From Mesobacterium pallidum (GTDB taxonomy: Bacteria > Pseudomonadota > Alphaproteobacteria > Rhodobacterales > Rhodobacteraceae): 64,000 nucleotides of DNA. Position 1 is the first letter of the stretch, and each line of letters opens with the position of its first letter. The notes under the pieces are model-generated. The model did not search any database, was not told the DNA's origin, and was given only the letters and a program-made list of their open reading frames with translations. Shown here piece by piece: positions 52,914-61,802 of this stretch. The translations under genes were made by a program, and so were the position numbers. Where the stretch lies: positions 124,001 to 188,000 of the forward strand of contig NZ_JAIMID010000006.1 in the NCBI RefSeq assembly GCF_019966535.1, in the 5' to 3' direction.

Positions 52914-55900
52914 TCAGAACTCGATCCAGTCCGTTTGAGGGGCCACGTCGCTGCCCACGGCCTTCCTGGTGCCCCAGTCGCTGGACGCAGCGGGCTTGGC
53001 TGCCGCTTTGACGGGAGGCTTGGGATCGGCCTTCTTGGGGGCGACCACCTGATGATGGCCATCGCCCAGGTTGAAGACCGCGATGAGTGACGCGAGGTTC
53101 TCGGCCTCCTGCTTCATCGAGTGGCTGGCGGCAGTCGATTCCTCGACCATGGCGGCGTTCTGCTGGGTCACCTGGTCGAGGTGGTTGACCCCGGTGTTGA
53201 TCTCACCCAGACCCGTCGACTGTTCGCGGGAAGATGTGGCGATCTCGGACACGAGGCTCGAGATGTTGCTCACGTTCTCGACGATCTGCTGCAGCGCGCC
53301 GCCGGCATCGCCGACCAGGGTCACCCCGGTCTCGACATGTTGCGAGGACTGGCTGATCAGCGTCTTGATCTCCTTCGCCGCGTCCGAGGAGCGCTGCGCC
53401 AGCGCCCGCACTTCCGAGGCGACGACGGCAAAGCCGCGTCCCGCATCGCCGGCGCGCGCCGCCTCGACCCCGGCGTTCAGGGCCAGCAGGTTGGTCTGGA
53501 AGGCGATATCGTCGATCACGCCGATGATCTGCGAAATCTGCTTGGACGAGCTTTCGATCTGGTTCATGGCGTCCACCGCCTCCAGCACCACGTTGCCGCT
53601 GGCAATCGCGTTCTCGCGGGCATCCTTGACGATGGTATCGGCTTTCGACGCGCCCTCGGCGGCCGAGCGGACGCTTTCGGTCATCTCCTCCAGCGCGGCG
53701 GCGGTTTCTTCCAGCGTGGCGGCCTGGTTCTCGGTCCGGCGCGACAGGTCATCCGCGGCCTGGCTGATCTCGACCGTGCCGTTGCGGATGTTGCGGGCCA
53801 CGTCCATAAGCTGTTGCAGCGTGGTCATCAGCGTGGTCACGGTCGCGTTGAAATCGGACCGGAGCTCTTCGTATTCCGAGGCGAAGCGCTGGTCGAGCGT
53901 GACCGACAGGTCACCATGGGACAGGGCCGCCAGGCCGCGACGCAACTCGGCCACCACGTGTTTCTGGCTCTGCTCCATCTCTTCGCGCCGGCGGCGCGCC
54001 TCCATCGCGGCAGCCTCGATCTCGGTCACGTCGGCCCCGATCTCGATGATGCGATACGGCTTGCCGGTGTTGTCCTTGACCAGGCTGATGCTGGATTCGA
54101 TGCAGACATAGTCGCCATTCTTGTTCCTGCGCCGGGTCTTTTCGGTCCGGAAGCCGCCGCTGCGCACCTCGTCCCAGATTGCCTTGGCATGGGCGGGTTC
54201 CTCGAAGAGATCGGCAAAGCGCTTGCCGACCGCCTCGTCTTCCGAGAAGCCGAAGCTGCGGCAAAAGCGGGTGTTGCCCTTGGCGACCCGGCCCTCCATG
54301 TCGTATTCGACAAGAATCTGGTTCTGGCGCAGCGAGTCCAGCGTGCCGGCGTTTATCTGGGCCTCGCCCACGTCGAGCCATTCCAGCACGTTGCCGACGT
54401 AAGCACCCTTGGCGTCGCGCACCGGGTAGATCCGCAGCTTGATCATCAACGCGCTCAGACGGATTTCCGCCGTGTGCGGCAGGTTCGCCGGGTCCGACAG
54501 CAGCTGCCGCTGATGTGCCGGGTGCTTGTGGAAGGTGTCGATACAGGTGCCAATCAGCCTGTCCGGGTCGAAATCCGGGTAAGCCGCGCGCATTTCCGCG
54601 ACATTCTCGCTGAAGTACCTGGACACGGCATCGTTGTGATACTGGATCACCAGGTCACGATCGATGATCATCATCGGCGTTTCGGTATTCGAGAAGGCCG
54701 CGCTCTTGAAGCTGACCTCGCGGGCGGTTTCCTCGCCCCTGACCAGCATGCCGCGGAACGCCTCGAGCGACTGGGCGATGGCCCCGATCTCGTCCCCGCG
54801 CCCCTTGGCCGGAACCTCGTGGCTGTAATCCTTGCCGGCCATGGCGTTCATGACCCGCGACAGGCCCACCAGTGGCCTGGAGACGCTGAGCGACAACAGG
54901 TAGCTGAGCGCAGCGACGATGACCGCCGTGACCGCCAGTTTCCAGATGAGCGCGTTCCGAAGCTGGGCGACCGGTTGCATGACCTCGGCACTGTCTGCCT
55001 CGATCACCGCGTACCAGGTGTTCTCGAACGCCCTGAGGGACATGAAGGTTGCCATCACAGGCTGTCCTTCCTGGCCGGTCTCGCCGATCATGACACCGGG
55101 TTCGCCGAGCCGCGCCGCCGCGATGATCGGCGTTTCGACAACCGGGGCCCAGAACGTGGCATCGGCTTCGTGCCGGCCAGCGGTCAGGCGGTGACCATCC
55201 TTGTCGAACAGGATCACTTCCCCTGTCTCGCCAAGCCCCTGGGCAGTGTTCGCGACGTCGCTGAGGACATTGTCCGGCACCTGGAAGGCAAAGACGCCGA
55301 TCGTCTGCCCTGTCCTGTCGACAATCGGGGTCGCCATGAACGCCGCCGGCGAATTGGCCGAGGGCACGTAGGGCGCGAAACTCTCGAACCGGACCTCGCC
55401 GAGTTGCGACGCCAGGGCGGCTCTGTAGGCCCGGCCCAGGCCGCTGTCGGCATACTGCCCTTCGGCGAAATTGGCGGCAAAGTCGGGTTCTTTGACGACG
55501 GTATAAAGCAGGTTCCCCTCGGTATCGAAGAGAAAGATGTCGTAAAGCCCGTACCAATGCAGAAGGTCCTTGAAATGCGCGTGGAACCGGTCGTGGCTCG
55601 AGGCATACGCGGACAGGCCCTTTTCCACGTCGCCGGTCACGGTCGGTGGCACCTCGATCGCATCGGGCCCGTTCAGGGATTGCCGCAGCAGCCGCGCCTG
55701 GTCTTCGCCGATCGCATCCCAGGCGCTGCCGAAGAACTTGACCGCGTTGAGGACCGAGGCCGATTGCGCCAGGGATTCGGCATCATGTTGGAGCCCCTCG
55801 AGCCAGGTTTCGATCGCGGTGCTCCGTTCGCCCAGGATCGTCTCGAATCTCAAGCCGGTCGATTCGATCAGGGCCTTGCGGGCGCCGTTGTATCCGATCA

Positions 55901-55979
55901 GGGCCGAGATCCCCGATGCCAGTATGCAAAAGACGGCCATGGTCGCCGTCAGCTTGACTGAAATGCTGTTCAGTTTCAT
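52914..55979 (-). CDS. Methyl-accepting chemotaxis protein with Cache, HAMP and PAS domains
   Basis: 1021 residues. TM1 about 8-30, a long periplasmic double-Cache-like sensor (about 31-344), TM2 345-366, HAMP 367-420, PAS1 426-537, PAS2 546-653, a second HAMP-like stretch and the signalling hairpin with FQTNLLALNAGVEAARAG and GFAVVASEVRALAQRS (about 827-864). The final residues DWIEF fit the xWxxF tether that binds CheR/CheB, after a flexible Lys/Pro/Ala-rich linker. Start 55979 is chosen because TM1 begins there. Divergent from cheS. Confidence 0.95.
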   Translation of the reverse strand: MKLNSISVKLTATMAVFCILASGISALIGYNGARKALIESTGLRFETILGERSTAIETWLEGLQHDAESLAQSASVLNAVKFFGSAWDAIGEDQARLLRQSLNGPDAIEVPPTVTGDVEKGLSAYASSHDRFHAHFKDLLHWYGLYDIFLFDTEGNLLYTVVKEPDFAANFAEGQYADSGLGRAYRAALASQLGEVRFESFAPYVPSANSPAAFMATPIVDRTGQTIGVFAFQVPDNVLSDVANTAQGLGETGEVILFDKDGHRLTAGRHEADATFWAPVVETPIIAAARLGEPGVMIGETGQEGQPVMATFMSLRAFENTWYAVIEADSAEVMQPVAQLRNALIWKLAVTAVIVAALSYLLSLSVSRPLVGLSRVMNAMAGKDYSHEVPAKGRGDEIGAIAQSLEAFRGMLVRGEETAREVSFKSAAFSNTETPMMIIDRDLVIQYHNDAVSRYFSENVAEMRAAYPDFDPDRLIGTCIDTFHKHPAHQRQLLSDPANLPHTAEIRLSALMIKLRIYPVRDAKGAYVGNVLEWLDVGEAQINAGTLDSLRQNQILVEYDMEGRVAKGNTRFCRSFGFSEDEAVGKRFADLFEEPAHAKAIWDEVRSGGFRTEKTRRRNKNGDYVCIESSISLVKDNTGKPYRIIEIGADVTEIEAAAMEARRRREEMEQSQKHVVAELRRGLAALSHGDLSVTLDQRFASEYEELRSDFNATVTTLMTTLQQLMDVARNIRNGTVEISQAADDLSRRTENQAATLEETAAALEEMTESVRSAAEGASKADTIVKDARENAIASGNVVLEAVDAMNQIESSSKQISQIIGVIDDIAFQTNLLALNAGVEAARAGDAGRGFAVVASEVRALAQRSSDAAKEIKTLISQSSQHVETGVTLVGDAGGALQQIVENVSNISSLVSEIATSSREQSTGLGEINTGVNHLDQVTQQNAAMVEESTAASHSMKQEAENLASLIAVFNLGDGHHQVVAPKKADPKPPVKAAAKPAASSDWGTRKAVGSDVAPQTDWIEF

Positions 55980-56251
55980 CGCGTCTTCCCGCAGTTCCGT
56001 GACATCGACGACCGGCAGCGCCTGGGCATCGCTCGGCAGACACTCGGGCAAAAGTCTCAAGGTGACGTTAATCGCGACCCCGAAGCGCCCGAATCCGGGC
56101 TTTCCCCCTGCTCTGAAAAGAAAAATCCGACGCGGTGCAAATCGGTGGACGGCGCTCAAATATTTCTTAACCCCCGCCCGCCTAATGTCCGGTCCGAAGC
56201 CTGATCCGAAGGCCCTTGCCGGCCCGCTGTCTTGACGAGGAAGGGGTGCAG

Positions 56252-56530
56252 ATGACTGCGACCATCACAGCTGAAACCAAATTGAATACGCGGGGGGCGT
56301 TGAAGCTGCTTGAAGAAATCCGTGCGGCGCGCGGGGCGGATGTCACGATCGACGCCTCGCGTGTCGAGACGCTGGGCACGCTTGCGCTTCAGGTTCTGCT
56401 TTCGGCGCGCCGCACCTGGGACGAGGACGGCCATGCTTTCGGCATCGGCGAGGTCTCGGATCACATGCAAGGGGCGTTGGCACTGACCGGGCTCGACATC
56501 GACGCACTGACCGCAAGGGGCGCAGCATGA
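56252..56530 (+). CDS. cheS: STAS-domain chemotaxis protein, CheS-like
   Basis: 92 residues. STAS fold: ALKLLEEIRAARGADVTIDA, RVETLGTLALQVLLSARRTW and a final helix. Position first in the operon, immediately before cheY1 and cheA, is that of CheS in rhizobia, where a small STAS protein binds CheA and speeds dephosphorylation of the sink CheY1. Assignment rests on this synteny and the fold. Start 56252 follows GAGGAAGGGG; its stop overlaps cheY1 (ATGA). Confidence 0.8.
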   Translation: MTATITAETKLNTRGALKLLEEIRAARGADVTIDASRVETLGTLALQVLLSARRTWDEDGHAFGIGEVSDHMQGALALTGLDIDALTARGAA

Positions 56531-56892
56531 CGATCAAGGTCCTGGCAATCGACGATTCGCGCACCATGCGCAACATGCTGAACTACGCCCTGGCCGGCGC
56601 CGGGTTCGAAGTGACCCTGGCAGAGGACGGGCAGGACGGGCTGGAAAAGCTCGGCAATTGCGATCCGGACGTTGTGATCACCGACCTGAACATGCCGGTA
56701 ATGGACGGGTTCGGGTTCATCGAGAACGTGCGCGGCCAGTCCCACTGGCTGGGCCTGCCGATCCTGATCCTCACCACCGAAAGCGCGGAGGAGCTGAAGG
56801 CCAAGGCGCGCAAGATGGGCGCGACCGGCTGGATCGTGAAGCCCTTCGACGAAGAGAAACTCGTGGCGGCGATCCGTCGCGTCGCATCGTGA
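56527..56892 (+). CDS. cheY1: CheY response regulator (first copy, likely sink)
   Basis: 121 residues, a single receiver domain. Asp9/Asp10 acid pair, phospho-acceptor Asp53 in ITDLNMPVMDG, Thr in LILTTES and Lys in VKPF. A stand-alone CheY. By position after cheS it matches rhizobial CheY1, the phosphate sink, with the later CheY as the motor regulator; the two may differ in function. Coupled to cheS, 10 bp before cheA. Confidence 0.93.
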   Translation: MTIKVLAIDDSRTMRNMLNYALAGAGFEVTLAEDGQDGLEKLGNCDPDVVITDLNMPVMDGFGFIENVRGQSHWLGLPILILTTESAEELKAKARKMGATGWIVKPFDEEKLVAAIRRVAS

Positions 56893-56902
56893 GGACCTGA
56901 AC

Positions 56903-59104
56903 ATGGCGAACGGCAACGACCTTCTCGATACATTCTACCAGGAATGCGAGGACCTTCTCGTCGCGATGGACGAGGGCCTGCGCGAGTTGTCCGAGGGCGA
57001 ATCGGACCCGGAAACGATCAACGCGATCTTCCGCGCGGTGCATTCGATCAAGGGCGGTGCCGGCGCCTTCGACCTGACCGAGCTGGTCCGCTTCTCGCAC
57101 CGGTTCGAAACCCTGCTGGACGAGCTGCGCGCCGGTCGCATGACCGCCGAGGAAGACCTGATCGAGGTGCTGCAGTTCAGCGGCGACCACCTTGGCGACC
57201 TGGTGACCGCGGCCCGCAACGGTGAGGAAAGCGACACCGAGGCGACGGAGCGGAACCTCGGGTTGATCAACAAGTTCCTCGGCCCCGAGAAAAGCTCGGA
57301 CGAGGAGGTGGAGATCGAATTCGAACCTGTCAGTTTCGATTTCGACCTGGGCCTGGCGACGGGCGGCGCCGGGCGCCACGCGATCACCTTCCGGCCGACG
57401 CGCGACGTCTATCAGCTGGGGCACGAGCCATTCCGTATCCTTCGCGAATTGGCCGAGCTTGGCACGCTCGAGGTCACGCTGGATGCGAGCGAGGTGCCCA
57501 CGCTCGACGATCTCGACCCCGAGGAAAACTACCTGTCATGGTCGATCTTGCTGGAGACGGAAAGCAGCGACCAGGCGATCCAGGAGGTGTTCGAATTCGT
57601 CGATGGCCTCTGCACCCTCGAGATCCGACCCGAGGGGGACGCGGCAGAGGGCGCTGCGCTGGATACCACCCCTTTTGACCTGGCCGCGGGTTCCGGCGTC
57701 TCCGCGGCAACTACGGTAGAGCCGGTCCCGGCCCCGGTCGAGGTCGCGGCTGCGCCCGAAGCGCCCGTGGTGTCCGAGCCCACAGGGTCGGAGCCTGCAC
57801 CGCCACCCGCGGCAGCCGAGGCAGCGCAGGCTGCCGATGCCAGGGACAAGCAGGGCAAACAAAAGGCCAAGGGCAGCAACGCCTCGATCCGCGTCGATCT
57901 GGAACGGGTCGACAAGCTGGTCAACGTGGTCGGCGAGCTGGTGATTCACCAGGCGATGCTGTTCCAGGCGCTCGAGAACATGCGCCTGTCTTCGGGCTCC
58001 GAACTGGCCACTGGCCTCGACGAGTTGAGCCAGCTGTCGCGCGAGATCCAAGAAAGCGTCATGGCGATCCGGGCCCAGCAGATCAAGCCGCTGTTCCAGC
58101 GCATGTTCCGGATCGTCCGCGAAGCCGGGGCCGCGACCGGCAAGAAGGCCGTGCTGGAAACCGCCGGCGAGATGACCGAGGTCGATACCGCGGTGATCGA
58201 AAAGCTGGCCGACCCGCTGACCCACATGATCCGCAACGCGGTCGACCACGGGCTCGAGGCGCCGGACAAGCGCGTCCAGATCGGCAAGGCCGAAACCGGC
58301 ACGATCCGCCTCTCGGCCGCGCATCGGTCGGGCCGGGTGGCGATCACGATCGCCGACGACGGGGCCGGCATCAACCGGCCCAAGGTCAAGAGCATCGCGA
58401 TCGAAAAGGGGTTGATTCCCGCCGATGCCGACCTGACCGACGCCGAGATCGACAACCTGCTTTTCCTGCCCGGTTTTTCCACCGCCTCCGAGGTGTCCGC
58501 CCTGTCCGGGCGCGGCGTCGGCATGGACGTGGTGAAGAACGCCATCCAGTCGCTGGGCGGCCGGGTCACCATCTCGTCCCGCCCCAATGAGGGCACGTCC
58601 TTCCTCGTCAGCCTGCCGCTGACCCTGGCCGTGCTGGACGGAATGGTGGTCGAGGTCGCGGGTCACCCCATGGTCATCCCGATCACCGCCATCGTCGAGA
58701 CGCTGAAACCCCCGAAGCAGGATTTCCACGGGCTGGACAGCAGCGACTGGGTGCTCTCGGTGCGGGGCACCTACGTCCCCGTGGTCGATGTCGGCGCCGC
58801 GCTGGGGTTCCGGACGGCCAAGGACGATCCGACCAACTCGGTCGTCATCATCATCGAAGACGAGGAATCCAGCCGCACGGCGCTTCTTGTGGACGGGATC
58901 CAGGACCAGCGCCAGGTGGTCATCAAGTCGCTGGAAGAAAACTACGGCCATATCGACGGCGTCGCCGCGGCCACGGTCTTTGGCGACGGGCGGGTGGCGC
59001 TGATCCTCGATCCGTCCAGCCTTGTTGAACAGATTTCTCGCGTGGGCGACCCGTCGAACGGGACCCGCATTGCAATGGAGGAAAGACATGCAGCAACAGC
59101 TTGA
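56903..59104 (+). CDS. cheA: Chemotaxis histidine kinase CheA
   Basis: 733 residues. P1 Hpt has the phosphorylated His47 in FRAVHSIKGGAGAF; a P2-like region with GHEPFRILRELAELG and a Pro/Ala-rich linker (about 262-325) follow; P3 dimerisation begins near ASIRVDLERVDKLVNVVGEL; P4 kinase has HMIRNAVDHGLEAP (N box) and the G boxes DDGAGI and GRGVGMDVV; P5 (from about 576) is the CheW-like domain. It phosphorylates CheY1/CheY2, and in this operon could not phosphorylate CheB at its normal site. It overlaps cheW by 17 bases. Confidence 0.97.
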   Translation: MANGNDLLDTFYQECEDLLVAMDEGLRELSEGESDPETINAIFRAVHSIKGGAGAFDLTELVRFSHRFETLLDELRAGRMTAEEDLIEVLQFSGDHLGDLVTAARNGEESDTEATERNLGLINKFLGPEKSSDEEVEIEFEPVSFDFDLGLATGGAGRHAITFRPTRDVYQLGHEPFRILRELAELGTLEVTLDASEVPTLDDLDPEENYLSWSILLETESSDQAIQEVFEFVDGLCTLEIRPEGDAAEGAALDTTPFDLAAGSGVSAATTVEPVPAPVEVAAAPEAPVVSEPTGSEPAPPPAAAEAAQAADARDKQGKQKAKGSNASIRVDLERVDKLVNVVGELVIHQAMLFQALENMRLSSGSELATGLDELSQLSREIQESVMAIRAQQIKPLFQRMFRIVREAGAATGKKAVLETAGEMTEVDTAVIEKLADPLTHMIRNAVDHGLEAPDKRVQIGKAETGTIRLSAAHRSGRVAITIADDGAGINRPKVKSIAIEKGLIPADADLTDAEIDNLLFLPGFSTASEVSALSGRGVGMDVVKNAIQSLGGRVTISSRPNEGTSFLVSLPLTLAVLDGMVVEVAGHPMVIPITAIVETLKPPKQDFHGLDSSDWVLSVRGTYVPVVDVGAALGFRTAKDDPTNSVVIIIEDEESSRTALLVDGIQDQRQVVIKSLEENYGHIDGVAAATVFGDGRVALILDPSSLVEQISRVGDPSNGTRIAMEERHAATA

Positions 59105-59561
59105 GCAAGAGAGCGCCGGCGGTCGTCATCGCGAATTGGTCGCCTTTCGCGCGGCGGGGCAGGATTTCTGCATCGACATCATGGCCGTGCGCGAGATCCG
59201 GGGCTGGAGCCCGGCGACCTCCCTGCCTCATGCCCCGGATTTCGTCTGCGGAGTGATCAACCTGCGTGGCTCGGTCGTGCCCATCGTCGACCTCTCGGTC
59301 CGGCTGGGCAAGGGGCCGCTGCAGCAATCGGAACGCAACGTGATCATCATTTCGATCATCGACACCCAGGTGATCGGCATCCTGGTCGAGGCGGTTTTCG
59401 ACATCCTGTCGGTGCCCGAAAGCGCCATCCAGGAAACGCCGGATGTCGGCAAGGAAAAGGCGCGGTCGTTGATCGACGGCATCTTCACCGAGGGCGAGCG
59501 CATGGTGCGTCTCATCGATCTCGACAAGCTGCTGCCCCAGCAGGAGAAATCCGCCGCATGA
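59088..59561 (+). CDS. cheW: Chemotaxis coupling protein CheW
   Basis: 157 residues. ELVAFRAAGQDFCIDIMAVREI and VCGVINLRGSVVPIVDL are the CheW signature; it links receptors to CheA. The start MQQQLEQE at 59088 is preferred, with GGAGGAAAG just upstream, although the ORF is open farther; this gives a 17-base overlap with cheA. Coupled to cheR by ATGA. Confidence 0.96.
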   Translation: MQQQLEQESAGGRHRELVAFRAAGQDFCIDIMAVREIRGWSPATSLPHAPDFVCGVINLRGSVVPIVDLSVRLGKGPLQQSERNVIIISIIDTQVIGILVEAVFDILSVPESAIQETPDVGKEKARSLIDGIFTEGERMVRLIDLDKLLPQQEKSAA

Positions 59562-60403
59562 ACGCGAGCCTCGATCACAACGGCGAGTTCAAGTTCACGC
59601 CGGCGCACTTCCGCCAGGTGGCGGACGTGGTGCGGCAGACCGCCGGGATCAACCTGCCGGAAAGCAAGAAGTCGCTGGTCTACGCACGGCTGGTCAAGCG
59701 CATCCGCAAGCTGGGTCTGCCCAGTTTCGACGCCTATTGCGAGCTGATCCTCGCCCCGGACGGGAAAGAGGAATTCGGCCATGCGCTGTCGGCGCTGACG
59801 ACCAACGTGACGCGGTTTTTCCGGGAATCGCACCACTTCGACCACTTCCGAACGCAGATCATGCCGGATCTCGCGCAACGGGCCCGCGAAGGCGGGCGGG
59901 TGCGCATCTGGTCTGCGGCCTGTTCGACCGGCGAAGAGGCCTACAGCCTCGGCCTCACCGCGCTCGAGGTGATGCCGACCGCCCCCTCGGCCGACCTGCG
60001 CATCCTCGCCAGCGATATCGACCCCGTGGTCTTGGCCCGGGCCGAGACCGGCCATTACCCGGCGACGGTACTGCAGGACATCCCGGCCCCGGTCCAGAAG
60101 TACATCCCCAAGGTCGATCGCGAAACCGTCGGTGCCGGCCCGGACCTGCGCAAGCTGATCTCGTACCGCGAGCTCAACCTGATCTCTGATGCCTGGCCGA
60201 TGCGCGGCCAGTTCGATGTCATCATGTGTCGCAACGTGGCCATCTACTTCGATCGGCCAGTGCAGGAAAAACTCTGGCAACGCTTTCATGCGATCCTTGC
60301 GCCGGGTGGAACGCTCTACATCGGCCATTCGGAACGGGTGAGCGGACCAGCTGCCGCGCACTTCAAGAACACCGACGTCACAACCTACACCAAGATCGCC
60401 TGA
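59558..60403 (+). CDS. cheR: CheR receptor methyltransferase
   Basis: 281 residues. N-terminal CheR domain (LPESKKSLVYARLVKRIRKL) and SAM-binding domain with RIWSAACSTGEEAYSLGL (about residue 117) and DVIMCRNVAIYFDRP. It methylates receptor glutamates. Fits the MCP's C-terminal DWIEF tether, which would hold CheR. Followed by a 40-bp gap with a ribosome-binding site for cheY2. Confidence 0.96.
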   Translation: MNASLDHNGEFKFTPAHFRQVADVVRQTAGINLPESKKSLVYARLVKRIRKLGLPSFDAYCELILAPDGKEEFGHALSALTTNVTRFFRESHHFDHFRTQIMPDLAQRAREGGRVRIWSAACSTGEEAYSLGLTALEVMPTAPSADLRILASDIDPVVLARAETGHYPATVLQDIPAPVQKYIPKVDRETVGAGPDLRKLISYRELNLISDAWPMRGQFDVIMCRNVAIYFDRPVQEKLWQRFHAILAPGGTLYIGHSERVSGPAAAHFKNTDVTTYTKIA

Positions 60404-60443
60404 GCCAGCCCAAAGGGCCGGCCTGAGGAAAGGAAAGACAAAA

Positions 60444-60830
60444 ATGTCCCTGAGAGAAACGCTTCGCGTCATGGTGGTCGACGACATGTCGGTCAGCCGC
60501 GAATTGATCACCCAGGCGCTGGATTGGATCGGGATCAAGCATTACACGACCACCGCCGATGGCCAGGCCGCGCTGCAGGCACTGTCGGCCCAGCCGGTGC
60601 ACCTGGTGATTTCGGATTTCAACATGCCCAACATGAACGGGTTGCAGCTGCTGCGCGGGTTGCGGATGAACCGCGCGACGCAACGGATTGGCTTCATCCT
60701 CGTCACAGGGCGGCCCGAGCCGGAAATCATTGAACAGGGCCGCCAGCTCGCCATGAACAACTACATCAAGAAGCCCTTCACGCAGGAGGCGATGAAAGCC
60801 TGCATCGAACGGGTCGTCGGAAAGCTTTGA
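60444..60830 (+). CDS. cheY2: CheY response regulator (second copy, likely motor regulator)
   Basis: 128 residues, single receiver domain: MVVDDMSVSRE (Asp13/14), phospho-acceptor Asp58 in VISDFNMPNMNG, FILVTGRPEPE and YIKKPF. It has its own ribosome site (GGAAAGG at about 60430). The two CheY proteins differ clearly. By synteny with rhizobia it would be the CheY2 that binds the flagellar motor. Followed by the CheT-like gene. Confidence 0.92.
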   Translation: MSLRETLRVMVVDDMSVSRELITQALDWIGIKHYTTTADGQAALQALSAQPVHLVISDFNMPNMNGLQLLRGLRMNRATQRIGFILVTGRPEPEIIEQGRQLAMNNYIKKPFTQEAMKACIERVVGKL

Positions 60831-60843
60831 AGGAGGTCGCGCA

Positions 60844-61203
60844 ATGACCAAGATCGTCGGACTACCGGCGCTGCTGAACCGATTGTCCGAGGAACTGGGC
60901 ATGATGGAAACCGCTGCATTGGAGATCGAGCATTCCATCCAGGACCTGATCGAGGGGAAATCAACCGGGGGCAACCCGATGCGGAACATCCAGCGTCTCG
61001 ATCAGCAGATCCAGATCATCGCCGATCTCAAGGGGTTGATGGGGCGTCTCGCCGAGGAACCGACCTTGGCAACGACGATCCTGACCCATGACACCATCGC
61101 GAAGGTGCGGCTGGACAGCCTGAAGGATCGCATCCTGGATCAACTGGTGGTCAAGAATGTCGACCTGTCGGCCGACGTTTCGGGCCACGTTGACTTTTTC
61201 TGA
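60844..61203 (+). CDS. CheT-like small chemotaxis protein with CheZ-type DxxxQ motif
   Basis: 119 residues, mostly helical: [20 protein letters not shown], then [20 protein letters not shown] containing Asp53-x3-Gln57, the D-x-x-x-Q pattern used by CheZ (and reported, as I recall, for Sinorhizobium CheT) to dephosphorylate CheY. It lies directly after cheY2, as cheT does in rhizobia. Function as a CheY phosphatase is inferred. Its last 53 bases overlap the 3' end of the convergent rluE. Confidence 0.7.
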   Translation: MTKIVGLPALLNRLSEELGMMETAALEIEHSIQDLIEGKSTGGNPMRNIQRLDQQIQIIADLKGLMGRLAEEPTLATTILTHDTIAKVRLDSLKDRILDQLVVKNVDLSADVSGHVDFF

Positions 61204-61792
61204 CCGGCTCGCTCCTGGGTCCGGCGTCGCGTGTATCGCTCAGTTCGATCATCCGCCACTCGCCGGGCGCCAGTCCGGTCAGATCGTAGGGACCGATCGA
61301 GGCTCGGATCAGGCGCAGGGTCGGATGGCCGACCGCTGCGGTCATCCGGCGCACCTGCCTGTTGCGTCCCTCGGTCAGGACAAGTTCGATCCAGCTGTCG
61401 GGCACTGTTGGCCGCACCCGGATCGGCGGATTGCGTGCCCAGAGCCCCTCGGGCTCCGGGATCGCGCGGACCTTGGCCGGGCGGGTCGGCCCGTCCTTCA
61501 AAGTCACACCCTTGCCCAGCGCAGCCAGGGCGGCCGCGTCGGGAATGCCTTCGACCTGCACCCGGTAGGTTTTCGGCCACTTGTCCCGCGGTGACGAAAT
61601 TCGCGCCTGCAGGGCGCCGTCGTCTGTCAGCAGCAAGAGCCCTTCGCTGTCGCGATCCAGGCGACCGGCGGGATAAACGCCTGGCACATCGATGAAATCC
61701 GAAAGGGTGCGTCGGGGACCACCTGCCGTTGCACGGTCGGTGAACTGCGACAGCACATCGTAGGGCTTGTTGAACAGAACCAACCGCGCCAT
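61151..61792 (-). CDS. rluE: 23S rRNA pseudouridine synthase RluE-like
   Basis: 213 residues. Begins [17 protein letters not shown], with catalytic Asp46 in [14 protein letters not shown] and the RsuA/RluB fold signature [20 protein letters not shown]. Close to E. coli RluE, which isomerises a uridine (U2457) in 23S rRNA. The C-terminus (about 185-213) is an Arg-rich extension beyond the E. coli enzyme; this extension encodes the overlap with the CheT-like gene. Start 61792. Confidence 0.92.
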   Translation of the reverse strand: MARLVLFNKPYDVLSQFTDRATAGGPRRTLSDFIDVPGVYPAGRLDRDSEGLLLLTDDGALQARISSPRDKWPKTYRVQVEGIPDAAALAALGKGVTLKDGPTRPAKVRAIPEPEGLWARNPPIRVRPTVPDSWIELVLTEGRNRQVRRMTAAVGHPTLRLIRASIGPYDLTGLAPGEWRMIELSDTRDAGPRSEPVRKSQRGPKRRPTGRHS

Positions 61793-61802
61793 TGCGTCTG
61801 CC

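Noticed and set aside
53121..55961. 946-codon plus-strand ORF opposite the MCP
   Set aside because: Long only because of codon-position GC bias; the minus strand has the full MCP domain set.
56067..56171. TTAA motifs between mcp and cheS as a CtrA site
   Set aside because: Only isolated half-sites are present; the 7-base spacing of a full site is missing.
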